Source of the DNA: Natrinema thermotolerans DSM 11552
GTDB taxonomy: Archaea > Halobacteriota > Halobacteria > Halobacteriales > Natrialbaceae
Length of the DNA: 64,000 nucleotides
Reading direction: 5' to 3'
Assembly (NCBI GenBank): GCA_000337115.1
Contig: AOIR01000005.1
Span: 51,006 to 115,005, forward strand
A model generated the notes under the pieces. The model searched no databases. It worked only from the letters and a program-made list of their open reading frames with translations, and was not told the origin of the DNA. The translations under genes and the position numbers were made by a program. Each line of letters starts with the position of its first letter. Position 1 is the stretch's first letter. Below are positions 15,448-26,380 of this stretch, piece after piece.

Positions 15448-17671
15448 GCAGATGAGCAAGGTCTCGGTGACCGGATCCAGAGCCGTCATGGCTCCGGTCA
15501 TCGAGACGATCCACGAGCTGAACCTGGTTCATCTCTCGGACTACGACGGCTCGTGGGAGGGGTTCGATAACGGCAACCCCATCGAAGGGGCCGATCAGGC
15601 GTCGGAAAAGCTCGTGACCGTCCGAGCCCTCGAAAACACCCTCGAGCTGTCGGCCGACGAGGCCGAGCCGGGGCGACTCGAGACAGGCTGGGAGGATCGA
15701 CTCGAGGAGATCCGCACGCGGATCAACGAACTCGACGACCAACGCGGTGAGGTCACCGACGAACTGCGACAGGTCAACGAGAAGATCGACCGCGTCGCGC
15801 CCTTCGCGGAACTCGGGATCGACCTCGACCTGCTGTCGGGGTACGAGTCGGTCGACGTGGCCGTCGTCGAAGGTCCCGTCGGTGCGATCGAGGACGCCAT
15901 CGCGGCGTCCGACGACGTGCGGGCGTTCGAGACGTTCACCGGCGGAGACGTCGTGGCGATCGTCGCCGCGCCGACCGCGGACGCCGACGACGCGCCGATC
16001 GACGACGCCCTGGTCGGCGTCGACGTCACGCGCCACTCGGTGCCCGAGACCGAACAGAGTCCGGAGGCGTACGTCGCCGACCTCGAGGACGAGAAGGCGG
16101 ACCTCGAGAGCAGACGCGAGGAGATCGACGCGGAACTCGCGGAGATCAAGCGGGAGGAAGCCGGCTTCCTCCTGCGGGTCGAAGAGGAGCTGACGGTCGA
16201 GGTCCAGCAAGCGGAAGCGCCGCTGCAGTTCGCGACGACCGATCGCGCCTTCATCGCGGAGGGCTGGATCCCGACCGACGAGTACGACCGACTCGTCGCC
16301 GCGCTGGACGACGCCGTCGGCGACAGCGTCGAGATCGAAGAACTCGAGCGGGCGGACTACGACCGCCACGGGGCACACTCGCATACGGAGGACGTACAGG
16401 AGGGTGCGCCGTCGGCAGCGGACGAAGACGACGAGGCGGCCGCCGACGCGGACGATCAGCAACAGAAGGCGGTCACCGACGGTGGCTCGACGGTCACGAT
16501 GGGCGACGAGCCGCCGACGGTCCAGAACAATCCGGGCGTGGCCAAGCCGTTCGAACTGCTCGTACAGGCAGTCAACCGACCGAAATACAGCGAGCTGGAT
16601 CCGACGATCTTCCTGTTCCTGACGTTCCCGGCGTTCTTCGGGTTCATGATCGGGGACGTTGGTTACGGAATAATGTACGTCGCCATCGGCGCGTACATGG
16701 CCACGCAGTTCGATAGCAAGGGAGTCACCAGTCTCGGCGGCGTCGCCATCTGGGCGGGGCTGTTCACGATCCTCTTCGGGATCATCTACGGCGAGATATT
16801 CGGCCTGCACATCCTCGGCGAGGTCATCTGGCACGACGTGTTCCACTCGGAACTCCTGCCGCTGAACAAAGGCCTCGAGCCGGCCGCGAGTGACTTCGCG
16901 CTCGGCTGGATGGTCGTGAGCGTGCTGGCCGGGATCGTCCACCTGAACATCGGGTACATCCTGGACTTCTACGAGAATCTCAGCCACGGATTCAAGGACG
17001 CCCTCTTCCACAGCGGTTCCTGGATCCTCATGATCAACGGGATCTGGGTCTGGATCTTCTCGGCTCAGGCCGAGGGCTCGAAGCCCGACTTCCTGTTCGA
17101 GACGTTCGCCAGCGACGGGCCGTTCCCGATCGGCTTCACCGGGTTCCCCGAGTGGGTACTCGTTACCGTTCCTGGGATCGAGTTCCCGCTGACGGCTCCG
17201 CTGCTCGTCTTCCTGATCGGGCTCGTCATGCTGATCGTCAGCGAACCCGTCGAGGCAGTCGAATCGCTCGACGTCGTCGTGAACGTCTTCTCGTACACCC
17301 GGATGGGCGCAGTGTTGCTCGCGAAGGCCGGCATGGCCTTCGTCGTCAACCTGCTGTTCTTCGGTGCCTACGAGGACCCCGACGGCGAGTTCCACTTCCT
17401 TCGGAACCACGAACCGAGCTACGTCGCCGAACACTACGGCGAGGGTGCCGAGGTCATCTTCAACGGTCTCATGCACTCGGGCACCGCGGCCCTGCTCGGT
17501 GGACTTGTTATCCTCGTACTCGGACACATCGTCGTGTTAGTTCTTGGCGTGACAAGCGCCGGCTTACAGGGCGTACGCCTCGAGTACGTCGAATTCTTTA
17601 ACAAGTTTTATGAAGGCGGTGGGGAGAACTACGAACCGTTCGGAACCGATCGAGATCACATCGAGGACTAA
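15434..17671 (+). CDS. atpI: A-type ATP synthase subunit I (a)
   Basis: This 745-aa membrane subunit has a cytoplasmic N-terminal half (to about residue 370) with coiled-coil stretches (ERL-rich segment near 210-240), and a C-terminal half with seven or eight membrane helices starting at DPTIFLFLTFPAFFGFMIGD. Subunit I provides the half-channels for ion translocation against the K ring and anchors the peripheral stalks. FSYTRMGAVLLAKAGMAFVV holds the conserved arginine helix of the family. An acidic, Ala-rich insert at about 315-350 is typical of halophiles. ATG 15434 overlaps atpH; a second ATG lies six codons on. Confidence 0.95.
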   Translation: MLRPEQMSKVSVTGSRAVMAPVIETIHELNLVHLSDYDGSWEGFDNGNPIEGADQASEKLVTVRALENTLELSADEAEPGRLETGWEDRLEEIRTRINELDDQRGEVTDELRQVNEKIDRVAPFAELGIDLDLLSGYESVDVAVVEGPVGAIEDAIAASDDVRAFETFTGGDVVAIVAAPTADADDAPIDDALVGVDVTRHSVPETEQSPEAYVADLEDEKADLESRREEIDAELAEIKREEAGFLLRVEEELTVEVQQAEAPLQFATTDRAFIAEGWIPTDEYDRLVAALDDAVGDSVEIEELERADYDRHGAHSHTEDVQEGAPSAADEDDEAAADADDQQQKAVTDGGSTVTMGDEPPTVQNNPGVAKPFELLVQAVNRPKYSELDPTIFLFLTFPAFFGFMIGDVGYGIMYVAIGAYMATQFDSKGVTSLGGVAIWAGLFTILFGIIYGEIFGLHILGEVIWHDVFHSELLPLNKGLEPAASDFALGWMVVSVLAGIVHLNIGYILDFYENLSHGFKDALFHSGSWILMINGIWVWIFSAQAEGSKPDFLFETFASDGPFPIGFTGFPEWVLVTVPGIEFPLTAPLLVFLIGLVMLIVSEPVEAVESLDVVVNVFSYTRMGAVLLAKAGMAFVVNLLFFGAYEDPDGEFHFLRNHEPSYVAEHYGEGAEVIFNGLMHSGTAALLGGLVILVLGHIVVLVLGVTSAGLQGVRLEYVEFFNKFYEGGGENYEPFGTDRDHIED

Positions 17672-17678
17672 GTAAACC

Positions 17679-17990
17679 ATGACTGAAATCGCACTCACAG
17701 AACTGCCGGCGTTCGTCGAGACGGCAAGTATCGCACTTCAGAACAACGGATCTGCCGCAATGGGCCCGGAGGCAGCCCAGAACATGGCAGACGGGTACGG
17801 AGCCGCCGCAGCAGGGATCGCTGTCGGTCTGGCGGCGCTCGCAGCGGGGTATGCAGAGCGAGGTATCGGTGCCGCAGCAGTCGGCGCGATCGCCGAGGAC
17901 GACGACATGTTCGTCCCGGGCCTGATCATGACCGTCCTTCCTGAGACGCTCGTGATCCTGGCCCTGGTCGTCGTCTTCATCCTCGGATAA
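17679..17990 (+). CDS. atpK: A-type ATP synthase subunit K (rotor ring proteolipid)
   Basis: The 103-aa proteolipid has two membrane helices. The first is rich in Gly and Ala (YGAAAAGIAVGLAALAAGYA); the second contains the ion-carrying glutamate (LIMTVLPETLVILALVVVFI). Copies form the c-ring that rotates with ion flow. The N-terminal 40 residues before the first helix are longer than in bacterial c subunits, as is usual in haloarchaea, and may include a cleaved leader. It lies 7 nt after atpI in the operon. Confidence 0.93.
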   Translation: MTEIALTELPAFVETASIALQNNGSAAMGPEAAQNMADGYGAAAAGIAVGLAALAAGYAERGIGAAAVGAIAEDDDMFVPGLIMTVLPETLVILALVVVFILG

Positions 17991-18011
17991 CCACTTCCCC
18001 CTTCTCCCACA

Positions 18012-18593
18012 ATGAGTTTGGACACAGTCGTCAAAGACATTCGAGAAGAGGCCAACGCGCGTGCGGAGGACATCCGCAGTGAGGGCGAGACGCGCGCCGA
18101 GGAGATCGAATCGGCGGCCGAGGCCGACGCCGAGGAGATCCGCGCCGATGCGGAAGCCGAGGTCGACCGCGAGATCGACCAGCTCCGCGAACAGCGCCTC
18201 TCCAGTGCGAAGCTGGAGGCGAAACAGAAGCGTCTGGAGGCCCGCCGCGACGTCCTCGGGGAGGTCCGTGAGGCCGTCGAGGACGAACTCGCCGCCCTCG
18301 AGGGAGACGTCCGCGAGGAACTCACTCGCGACCTGCTCGAGGCCGCGAGCGAGGAGTTCGACGAGGGCAACGACGTCAACGTCTACGGTCGAAGCGACGA
18401 CGCGGAGCTGCTCGAGTCGATCGTCGCGGACTACGACGGCTACGAGTACGCCGGCGAAGTCGACTGTCTCGGCGGCGTCGTCGTCGAGAGCGACCAGTCC
18501 CGGGTCCGAGTCAACAACACGTTCGACTCGGTCCTGGAAGACGTCTGGGAAGACAACCTCCAGGGGATCAGCAACCGACTCTTCGAGCAATGA
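18012..18593 (+). CDS. atpE: A-type ATP synthase subunit E
   Basis: This 193-aa peripheral-stalk subunit begins with a long Ala/Glu/Arg coiled coil (about residues 10-80, EEIESAAEADAEEIRADAE). A globular C-terminal domain follows (NVYGRSDDAELLESIVADYD ... YAGEVDCLGGVVVESDQSRV), which contacts the catalytic head. E pairs with H. Its stop overlaps the start of subunit C by 4 nt (ATGA), consistent with coupled translation. Confidence 0.93.
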   Translation: MSLDTVVKDIREEANARAEDIRSEGETRAEEIESAAEADAEEIRADAEAEVDREIDQLREQRLSSAKLEAKQKRLEARRDVLGEVREAVEDELAALEGDVREELTRDLLEAASEEFDEGNDVNVYGRSDDAELLESIVADYDGYEYAGEVDCLGGVVVESDQSRVRVNNTFDSVLEDVWEDNLQGISNRLFEQ

Positions 18594-19657
18594 GCGCAGG
18601 TGCCTCGAATCCGGAATACGTGAACGCTCGCGTTCGGTCGCGCCGAGCCTCGCTGTTCTCGGACGAAGACTACCGCAAGCTGATCCGGATGGGGCCGAGC
18701 GAGATCGCGCGGTTCATGGAGGAGACCGAGTACGAACGCGAGATCAACGAACTCGGCGCGCGGTTCTCGGGCGTCGACCTGATCGAGTACGCGCTGAACC
18801 GCAACCTCGCGAAGCACTTCGAAGACCTGATCGACTGGGCCGACGGTCGCCTCTACGACCTCATCGCCCGCTACCTGCGGAAGTTCGACGTCTGGAACCT
18901 GAAGACGATCATCCGCGGGATCTACACCGATACCGCCCCCGATGACATCCGGACCGACCTCATCCGAGCCGGCGAACTCGAGGAGCGGACGATCGATCGG
19001 CTCCTCGAGACCGACGACATCGAGGACGCGATCGAAGTGCTGTACGGGACGATCTACTACGAGCCGCTGACCGTCGCCTACGAGGAGTTCGAGGAGACCG
19101 GCGCGCTCGTCCCCCTCGAGAACGCCCTCGACCGTGAGTTCTACGAGAACCTGCTGGCGGACGTCTCGGGCGGCCCGGGCAACGAGCCACAGGAGGGCCC
19201 GGAAGCGAAATACATCGAGTTCCTGCAGGCCGAGATCGACTTCCGGAACGCCCGGAACGCGCTGCGGCTCGCCCGCAGTGGGGCCGATCTCGATCCCGCG
19301 ACCTACTACATCGACGGCGGCGTCCTGTTCGACGAGTCGGAACTGAGCCGACTGGTCGGCGATTACGATGCGCTGGTCGATCACATCGCCGAGAACCGTC
19401 GGTACGGTGACCGACTTTCCGAGGCACTCGGTCGGCTCCGCGAGGCTGACAGCCTTATCCAGTTCGAACACGCACTAGACGCTGCGTTGCTCGAGTACGC
19501 CGATACGCTCTCGAGCATCTATCCGGCCTCGGTGTCGGCCGTGTTGTCGTACATCCTCGCGAAGGAACGGGAGGTCGAGAACATCCGCGCGATCGCGCGT
19601 GGTCGCGAGGTCGGACTCGACGAGAACGAGATCGAAGAGGAGCTGGTGATCCTATGA
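18590..19657 (+). CDS. atpC: A-type ATP synthase subunit C
   Basis: The 355-aa protein matches the archaeal V/A-ATPase C (yeast Vma6-like) family, the funnel-shaped connector between the central stalk and the K ring. Typical segments are YVNARVRSRRASLFSDEDYR at the start, KFDVWNLKTIIRGIY in the middle, and YILAKEREVENIRAIARGRE near the end. It overlaps subunit E upstream and subunit F downstream by 4 nt each. Confidence 0.94.
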   Translation: MSAGASNPEYVNARVRSRRASLFSDEDYRKLIRMGPSEIARFMEETEYEREINELGARFSGVDLIEYALNRNLAKHFEDLIDWADGRLYDLIARYLRKFDVWNLKTIIRGIYTDTAPDDIRTDLIRAGELEERTIDRLLETDDIEDAIEVLYGTIYYEPLTVAYEEFEETGALVPLENALDREFYENLLADVSGGPGNEPQEGPEAKYIEFLQAEIDFRNARNALRLARSGADLDPATYYIDGGVLFDESELSRLVGDYDALVDHIAENRRYGDRLSEALGRLREADSLIQFEHALDAALLEYADTLSSIYPASVSAVLSYILAKEREVENIRAIARGREVGLDENEIEEELVIL

Positions 19658-19986
19658 GCCAGGAGATCGCAGTCGTCGGCAGCCCGGAATTCACGACCGG
19701 CTTCCGCCTCGCTGGCGTCCGCCGGTTCGAGAACGTCCCGGACGACGAGAAAGACGAGCGACTCGACGACGCTGCAACGGCAGCCCTCGAGGACGAGGGC
19801 GTCGGCATCGTCGTCATGCACGACGACGACCTCGAGTACCTGTCGCGCAACGTACGCCAGGAAGTCGAGACGAGCGTCGAGCCGGTCGTCGTCACCATCG
19901 GCAGCGGCACCGGTGGCGGCGGGCTTCGCGACCAGATCAAGCGTGCGATCGGTATCGACCTGATGGACGAGGACGAAGACAGCTAA
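19654..19986 (+). CDS. atpF: A-type ATP synthase subunit F
   Basis: The 110-aa subunit F has the family's Rossmann-like fold (EIAVVGSPEFTTGFRLAGVR ... GVGIVVMHDDDLEYLSRNVR). F is a small central-stalk regulator that associates with subunit D. The C-terminal tail (RDQIKRAIGIDLMDEDEDS) is the helix thought to touch the catalytic head. It sits 3 nt before atpA. Confidence 0.94.
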   Translation: MSQEIAVVGSPEFTTGFRLAGVRRFENVPDDEKDERLDDAATAALEDEGVGIVVMHDDDLEYLSRNVRQEVETSVEPVVVTIGSGTGGGGLRDQIKRAIGIDLMDEDEDS

Positions 19987-19989
19987 ACT

Positions 19990-21753
<1,764 letters not shown>

Positions 21754-21755
21754 CG

Positions 21756-23165
21756 ATGAAAGAGTACCAGACTATCACGGAAATCAGCGGTCCGCTGGTG
21801 TTCGCCGAGGTCGACGAGCCCGTCGGGTACGACGAGATCGTCGAGATCGAGACCGAGGACGGACGGACGCTGCGCGGCCAGGTGCTGGAATCGAGCGAGG
21901 GTATCGTCTCGATCCAGGTGTTCGAAGGGACGGGCGGGATCGACCGCAACGCCTCCGTTCGCTTCCTGGGCGAGACGATGAAGATGCCCGTCACCGAGGA
22001 CCTCCTCGGGCGGGTGCTGGACGGTTCCGGGAACCCGATCGACGGCGGTCCGGAAATCGTCCCCGACAAGCGACAGGACATCGTCGGCAAGGCGATCAAC
22101 CCATACTCCCGGGAGTACCCCGAGGAGTTCATCCAGACCGGCGTCTCCGCCATCGACGGCATGAACACGCTGGTCCGGGGTCAGAAGCTGCCGATCTTCT
22201 CCGGGTCGGGGCTGCCCCACAACGAACTCGCCCTGCAGATCGCCCGTCAGGCGACGGTGCCCGAGGAAGACGAAGAAGGCGAGGGCTCGGAGTTCGCCGT
22301 CATCTTCGGCGCGATGGGGATCACCCAGGAAGAGGCAAACGAGTTCATGGACGACTTCGAGCGCACCGGCGCGCTCGAGCGGTCGGTCGTCTTCATGAAC
22401 CTCGCGGACGACCCGGCAGTCGAGCGCCAGGTCACCCCGCGACTCGCCTTGACCACGGCCGAGTACCTGGCCTTCGAGAAGGACTACCACGTGCTGGTCA
22501 TCCTGACGGACATGACCAACTACTGTGAGGCACTGCGCGAGATCGGTGCCGCACGTGAGGAGGTCCCGGGCCGCCGTGGCTACCCCGGCTACATGTACAC
22601 CGACCTGGCACAGCTCTACGAGCGCGCCGGTCGAATCGAGGGTAAAGAGGGCTCGGTCACGCAGATCCCGATCCTGACGATGCCCGGCGACGACGACACG
22701 CACCCGATTCCGGACCTGACTGGCTACATTACCGAGGGCCAGATCATGATGGATCGGGACTTAAACAGTCAGGGCATCGAACCGCCGGTCAACGTCCTCC
22801 CCAGCCTCTCGCGGCTGATGGACGACGGGATCGGCGAGGGCCTGACCCGCGAAGACCACGGCGACGTCTCCGACCAGATGTACGCCGCCTACGCGGAGGG
22901 TGAGGACCTGCGCGACCTCGTGAACATCGTCGGTCGCGAGGCGCTGTCCGAGCGTGACAACAAGTTCCTCGACTTCGCCGACCGCTTCGAGGCGGAGTTC
23001 GTCCAGCAGGGGTACGACACCAACCGCTCGATCGACGACACCCTCGAACTCGGCTGGGACCTCCTCTCGGACCTCCCGAAGGAGGAACTCAACCGGATCG
23101 ACGAGGACCTCATCGCGGAACACTACCGCGAAGACGAATCGGCCGAAGCCGTGCAGGCCGACTGA
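21756..23165 (+). CDS. atpB: A-type ATP synthase subunit B
   Basis: The 469-aa non-catalytic nucleotide-binding subunit has family landmarks [20 protein letters not shown] at the start, [20 protein letters not shown] replacing a classic P-loop, and [20 protein letters not shown]. The frame is open for 85 codons upstream, but that is antisense-like read-through of the atpA end; the ATG at 21756 follows the atpA stop by 2 nt. It ends this gene cluster: the subunit D gene, often the next one in haloarchaea, is not here but at 30020. Confidence 0.96.
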   Translation: MKEYQTITEISGPLVFAEVDEPVGYDEIVEIETEDGRTLRGQVLESSEGIVSIQVFEGTGGIDRNASVRFLGETMKMPVTEDLLGRVLDGSGNPIDGGPEIVPDKRQDIVGKAINPYSREYPEEFIQTGVSAIDGMNTLVRGQKLPIFSGSGLPHNELALQIARQATVPEEDEEGEGSEFAVIFGAMGITQEEANEFMDDFERTGALERSVVFMNLADDPAVERQVTPRLALTTAEYLAFEKDYHVLVILTDMTNYCEALREIGAAREEVPGRRGYPGYMYTDLAQLYERAGRIEGKEGSVTQIPILTMPGDDDTHPIPDLTGYITEGQIMMDRDLNSQGIEPPVNVLPSLSRLMDDGIGEGLTREDHGDVSDQMYAAYAEGEDLRDLVNIVGREALSERDNKFLDFADRFEAEFVQQGYDTNRSIDDTLELGWDLLSDLPKEELNRIDEDLIAEHYREDESAEAVQAD

Positions 23166-23497
23166 CGACCACCTGCGTTTCACCGCCGCCTCCGTTTCTT
23201 CGACTCGAGCCACCGGGGAATCGCTGGTACTCGAGCAATACACCAGTTTCCGCGCACGCGGGCGACACGCTCGAACAGGCAACGGAACAGACAACGCCGT
23301 CGTCGACGAGTCGATAAACGCCCTCGCAGCCGTGGCTGCAGGGGCCGGGAATCGCACCGGTCGTCCCCAACGGCGGGACCGATTCGACGGACGACCTCGA
23401 GCGGGCGAAACCGATTCCGATCAGTCAGGTTTCTTGACTATCACTGCGTGCAATAGGGGGAAAGGATCGTATGGATCGTCGGTAAAGCGTGTTATGT
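23166..23497. other. Intergenic stretch after atpB with no supported gene
   Basis: The 332 bp hold only short frames without a convincing start or codon pattern. A small hairpin (GCAGCC/GGCTGC, around 23326-23340) is visible. AT-rich blocks near 23430-23490 (TTTCTTGACTATC and GTAAAGCG) are the likely promoter of the acyl-CoA ligase gene. Confidence 0.5.
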
Positions 23498-25111
23498 ATG
23501 CACAAACCACTGCTCGTTCCGGAGTTCCTCGACCGGGCGCGGACCCATTACGGCGACGACGAGGCCGTCGTGGCGACGACGGGCGAACGGTTCACCTACG
23601 ACGAACTCGGGGAGCGCGCCGATCGGTTTGCGGCGGCGCTGCAAGCACGGGGGATCGAGAAGGGCGACCGCGTGGCCGTGCTGGATCCGAACACCCACTA
23701 CCACCTCGAGGCGGCGTACGGAAGCATGCAGATCGGGGCGGTCCACACGCCGCTGAACTATCGGCTCACGCCCGATGACTTCGAGTACATCCTCTCGGAC
23801 GCGGGCGTGGATGCGATCTACGCCGACTACGAGTACGCCGACAGGATCGAGGCGATCCGCGACGACGTGCCGACGGAGACGTTCGTCACGAACGATGCGG
23901 CTGCCGTGGAAGGCGACTGGGAGGATTTCGATACGCTTCTCGAGGACGCCGGCCCCGGGTACGACCGGCCGGAGATGAGCGAGGACGAGATCATCACGAT
24001 CAACTACACGTCGGGGACGACGGGGGATCCGAAGGGGGTCTGCCGAACGCATCGCTGCGAGACGATCCACGCCTACTTGCTGGTCGGCCACCAGGAGATC
24101 ACCGACGACGACACCTATCTGTGGACGCTGCCGATGTTCCACGCGAACGGCTGGGGCCATATCTTCGCGGTAACGGGCATCGGCGCGACCCACGTCTGTA
24201 CGCGCGGGGTCGACGCCGCGGAGATCTTCGAGACGGTCCGAGCCGAGGACGTCTCCTACATGTGCGGCGCGCCGACGGTGTTGAACATGCTGATCGATTA
24301 CTATCGGGACCACGAACCCGAGACGACCGGCGACACCGACGTCCGGCTCGCGACCGCCGGCTCGGCTCCGCCGGAGGCGACAATCCGGACCGTCGAGGAC
24401 GAGTTCGGCTGGTACCTGAAACACGTCTACGGCGCGACCGAGACGGGGCCGCTGATCACCACCTCCGACGCGCGCCGCCACTTCGAGGCAGACAGCGACG
24501 ACCGGTTCCGGATCAAGAAACGCCAGGGACTGGCCTATCTGGGCACCGAGATCCGCGTCGTCGACGAGGACGGCGAGGACGTTCCCCGGGACGACGAGAC
24601 GCTCGGCGAAGTCGTCGTCCGGGGCAACCAGATCATGGAGAAGTACTGGAACAAGCCCGAGGCGACCGAGGAGGCCTTCACTGACCGCGTCGAGGGCTAC
24701 TACCACACCGGTGACCTCGCGACCGTCGACGAGAACGGCATGATCGCGATTCAGGACCGCAAGAAGGACATCATCATCTCGGGTGGGGAGAACATCTCGA
24801 GCATCGAACTCGAGGACGCCCTGTTCGATCACGAAGCGGTTGCGGACGCGGCGGTAATCCCTGCACCCAGCGACGAGTGGGGCGAGACGCCGAAGGCCTT
24901 CGTCGTGCCGTCGAACGGCGATCCGACCGACCCGCCGGTGTCACCCGAGGAACTGACCGCGTTCACCCGCGAGCAGCTCGCGGGCTATAAAGCCGTCCGC
25001 CGGGTGGAGTTCGTCGCGGAACTGCCGACGACCGCGACCGGCAAGGTCCAGAAGTACGAACTCCGCCAGGAGGAGTGGGACGACGAAGAACGGATGGTCG
25101 GACAGGGATAA
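23498..25111 (+). CDS. AMP-forming acyl-CoA ligase (fatty-acid type), copy 1
   Basis: This 537-aa member of the acyl-adenylate superfamily has the P-loop-like motif NYTSGTTGDPKGV, YGATETGPL, the GYYHTGD motif, DRKKDIIISGGENIS, and the C-terminal catalytic lysine in TATGKVQKYELR. It activates a carboxylic acid with ATP and couples it to CoA; a medium- or long-chain fatty acid is the usual substrate of this type, but specificity is not readable here. A close paralog lies at 55023-56633, including a 62-bp stretch identical at the DNA level. ATG 23498 follows an in-frame GTG three codons earlier. Confidence 0.9.
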   Translation: MHKPLLVPEFLDRARTHYGDDEAVVATTGERFTYDELGERADRFAAALQARGIEKGDRVAVLDPNTHYHLEAAYGSMQIGAVHTPLNYRLTPDDFEYILSDAGVDAIYADYEYADRIEAIRDDVPTETFVTNDAAAVEGDWEDFDTLLEDAGPGYDRPEMSEDEIITINYTSGTTGDPKGVCRTHRCETIHAYLLVGHQEITDDDTYLWTLPMFHANGWGHIFAVTGIGATHVCTRGVDAAEIFETVRAEDVSYMCGAPTVLNMLIDYYRDHEPETTGDTDVRLATAGSAPPEATIRTVEDEFGWYLKHVYGATETGPLITTSDARRHFEADSDDRFRIKKRQGLAYLGTEIRVVDEDGEDVPRDDETLGEVVVRGNQIMEKYWNKPEATEEAFTDRVEGYYHTGDLATVDENGMIAIQDRKKDIIISGGENISSIELEDALFDHEAVADAAVIPAPSDEWGETPKAFVVPSNGDPTDPPVSPEELTAFTREQLAGYKAVRRVEFVAELPTTATGKVQKYELRQEEWDDEERMVGQG

Positions 25112-25167
25112 CCGGGCCGGTAGTCAGGTACGGATCGAACCCGACCGTTTCGTGTCGCTACGGCCCA

Positions 25168-25176
25168 TTATATAGG
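25168..25176 (+). promoter_or_regulatory. TATA box of the ABC importer operon
   Basis: TTATATAGG lies 57 nt before the binding-protein ATG, so a leader of about 30 nt is predicted. That is too short for a TPP riboswitch, and I saw no conserved riboswitch sequence in it. Confidence 0.55.
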
Positions 25177-25228
25177 TCAGTGTTCTTAACATAGCAACGG
25201 ATTAGTAGTTTTTGGCGGATTCTCGGGT

Positions 25229-26374
25229 ATGTCCGACCCGACAGGGACGACACGACGCGCAGTACTTTCGACTGGGGCCGCCGCCGGGACCGCCGCGGTC
25301 GCCGGTTGTCTGAGCGACCTCACCGGCGGGGGAAGTGGCGAAACCTACACCGTCGGCTACGGCGAGTACGAAACCGAGGTCGACTCCTCGGCGTTTCCCG
25401 ACGAACTGCAGATCTACTGCGTCCAGACCGGCTGGTCGAACTGGGGGGCCGTCATGGAGGCGTTCGAAGACGAGTACGACCTCCCGCTGTACGACGCACA
25501 GGGCTCCTCCGGCGAGGCCCTCGAGGACATGCGGGCCAACGCTCGGAACCCAACCCACTCGGCGTACAACGGCGGCTACTCGTTCGGCCTCGAGGCGATG
25601 AACGACGAACTGACGACCGACTACAAGCCGGCCAACTGGGACGTCGTTCCGGACGATCTGAAGACCGACAACGGTCACGTGACCGCGACCCGGCAGATGA
25701 CGACCGCGGTGACCTATCGGGCCGACATCTACGAGGAGCGGGGACTGGATGCCCCCGAAACGTGGGAAGACCTGAAACACCCCGACATCGCGAAGGACCT
25801 CGCGTTCACGCCGCCCCACACTGCCAACGGGCAGGCCTCCGCGCTGTCGGTCAACCGGGCCTACGGCGGGGATCTGGACGACCTCGATCCGGTCATCGAG
25901 TACCACGAGGCGATCGCCGAGCATGGCGCGGACTTCCGGCGCAACGTCGAGGGACCGATGACCGCCGGCGAGATTTCGACCGTCGTCGAGTACGACTACA
26001 CCGGCCTCAATCTCAAGTACAACAACGACGAGTTCGACGAGGACCAGATCGAGGTCGCGGTCCTCGAGGGACCCGACGGCGAGCCGGGCGCGATGAACGT
26101 CCCCTACGGCTACGCCCTCCTGCGGAACGCGCCCAATCCCGAGGCGGCGAAGCTGTTCATGGACTACGTCCTGACCGAGGACTGTCAGGGGCTGTTCTTC
26201 GACGCCTACGTCCGCCCGATCCGGGCGAACGAACTCGACCAGCCCGACGAGTTCCCCGACCAGTCGTCCTACGAGGCGGCCGGATTCACCGTCGATCAGC
26301 AGACCCTCGTCGAGAAGCAAGCCGACATTCAGGAGGAACTCGTCGACCGAACCCCGCTGCAGGGAGCCCAGTGA
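25229..26374 (+). CDS. ABC importer substrate-binding lipoprotein (family 1)
   Basis: The 381-aa protein has a twin-arginine signal (TTRRAVLSTGAAAGTAAVAG) with a lipobox cysteine in VAGCLS, so it should be exported by Tat and lipid-anchored outside. The body is a family 1 solute-binding protein like those for iron(III), thiamine, polyamines or aminoethylphosphonate (YCVQTGWSNWGAVMEAFEDE ... GPDGEPGAMNVPYGYALL ... EAAKLFMDYVLTE). The substrate is not readable from the sequence. It leads an operon with two permeases and an ATPase, in the usual order. Confidence 0.9.
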   Translation: MSDPTGTTRRAVLSTGAAAGTAAVAGCLSDLTGGGSGETYTVGYGEYETEVDSSAFPDELQIYCVQTGWSNWGAVMEAFEDEYDLPLYDAQGSSGEALEDMRANARNPTHSAYNGGYSFGLEAMNDELTTDYKPANWDVVPDDLKTDNGHVTATRQMTTAVTYRADIYEERGLDAPETWEDLKHPDIAKDLAFTPPHTANGQASALSVNRAYGGDLDDLDPVIEYHEAIAEHGADFRRNVEGPMTAGEISTVVEYDYTGLNLKYNNDEFDEDQIEVAVLEGPDGEPGAMNVPYGYALLRNAPNPEAAKLFMDYVLTEDCQGLFFDAYVRPIRANELDQPDEFPDQSSYEAAGFTVDQQTLVEKQADIQEELVDRTPLQGAQ

Positions 26375-26380
26375 TCGCGG

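Noticed and set aside
15143-17527. A 794-codon open frame antisense to atpI
   Set aside because: It mirrors the codon structure of atpI on the other strand; high GC3 removes stops from antisense frames. The translation is Arg/Asp/Val-rich with no domain, and atpI is certain.
25177-25228. Possible TPP riboswitch before the ABC importer
   Set aside because: The leader is too short and lacks the conserved CUGAGA core; the substrate of the importer is therefore left open.
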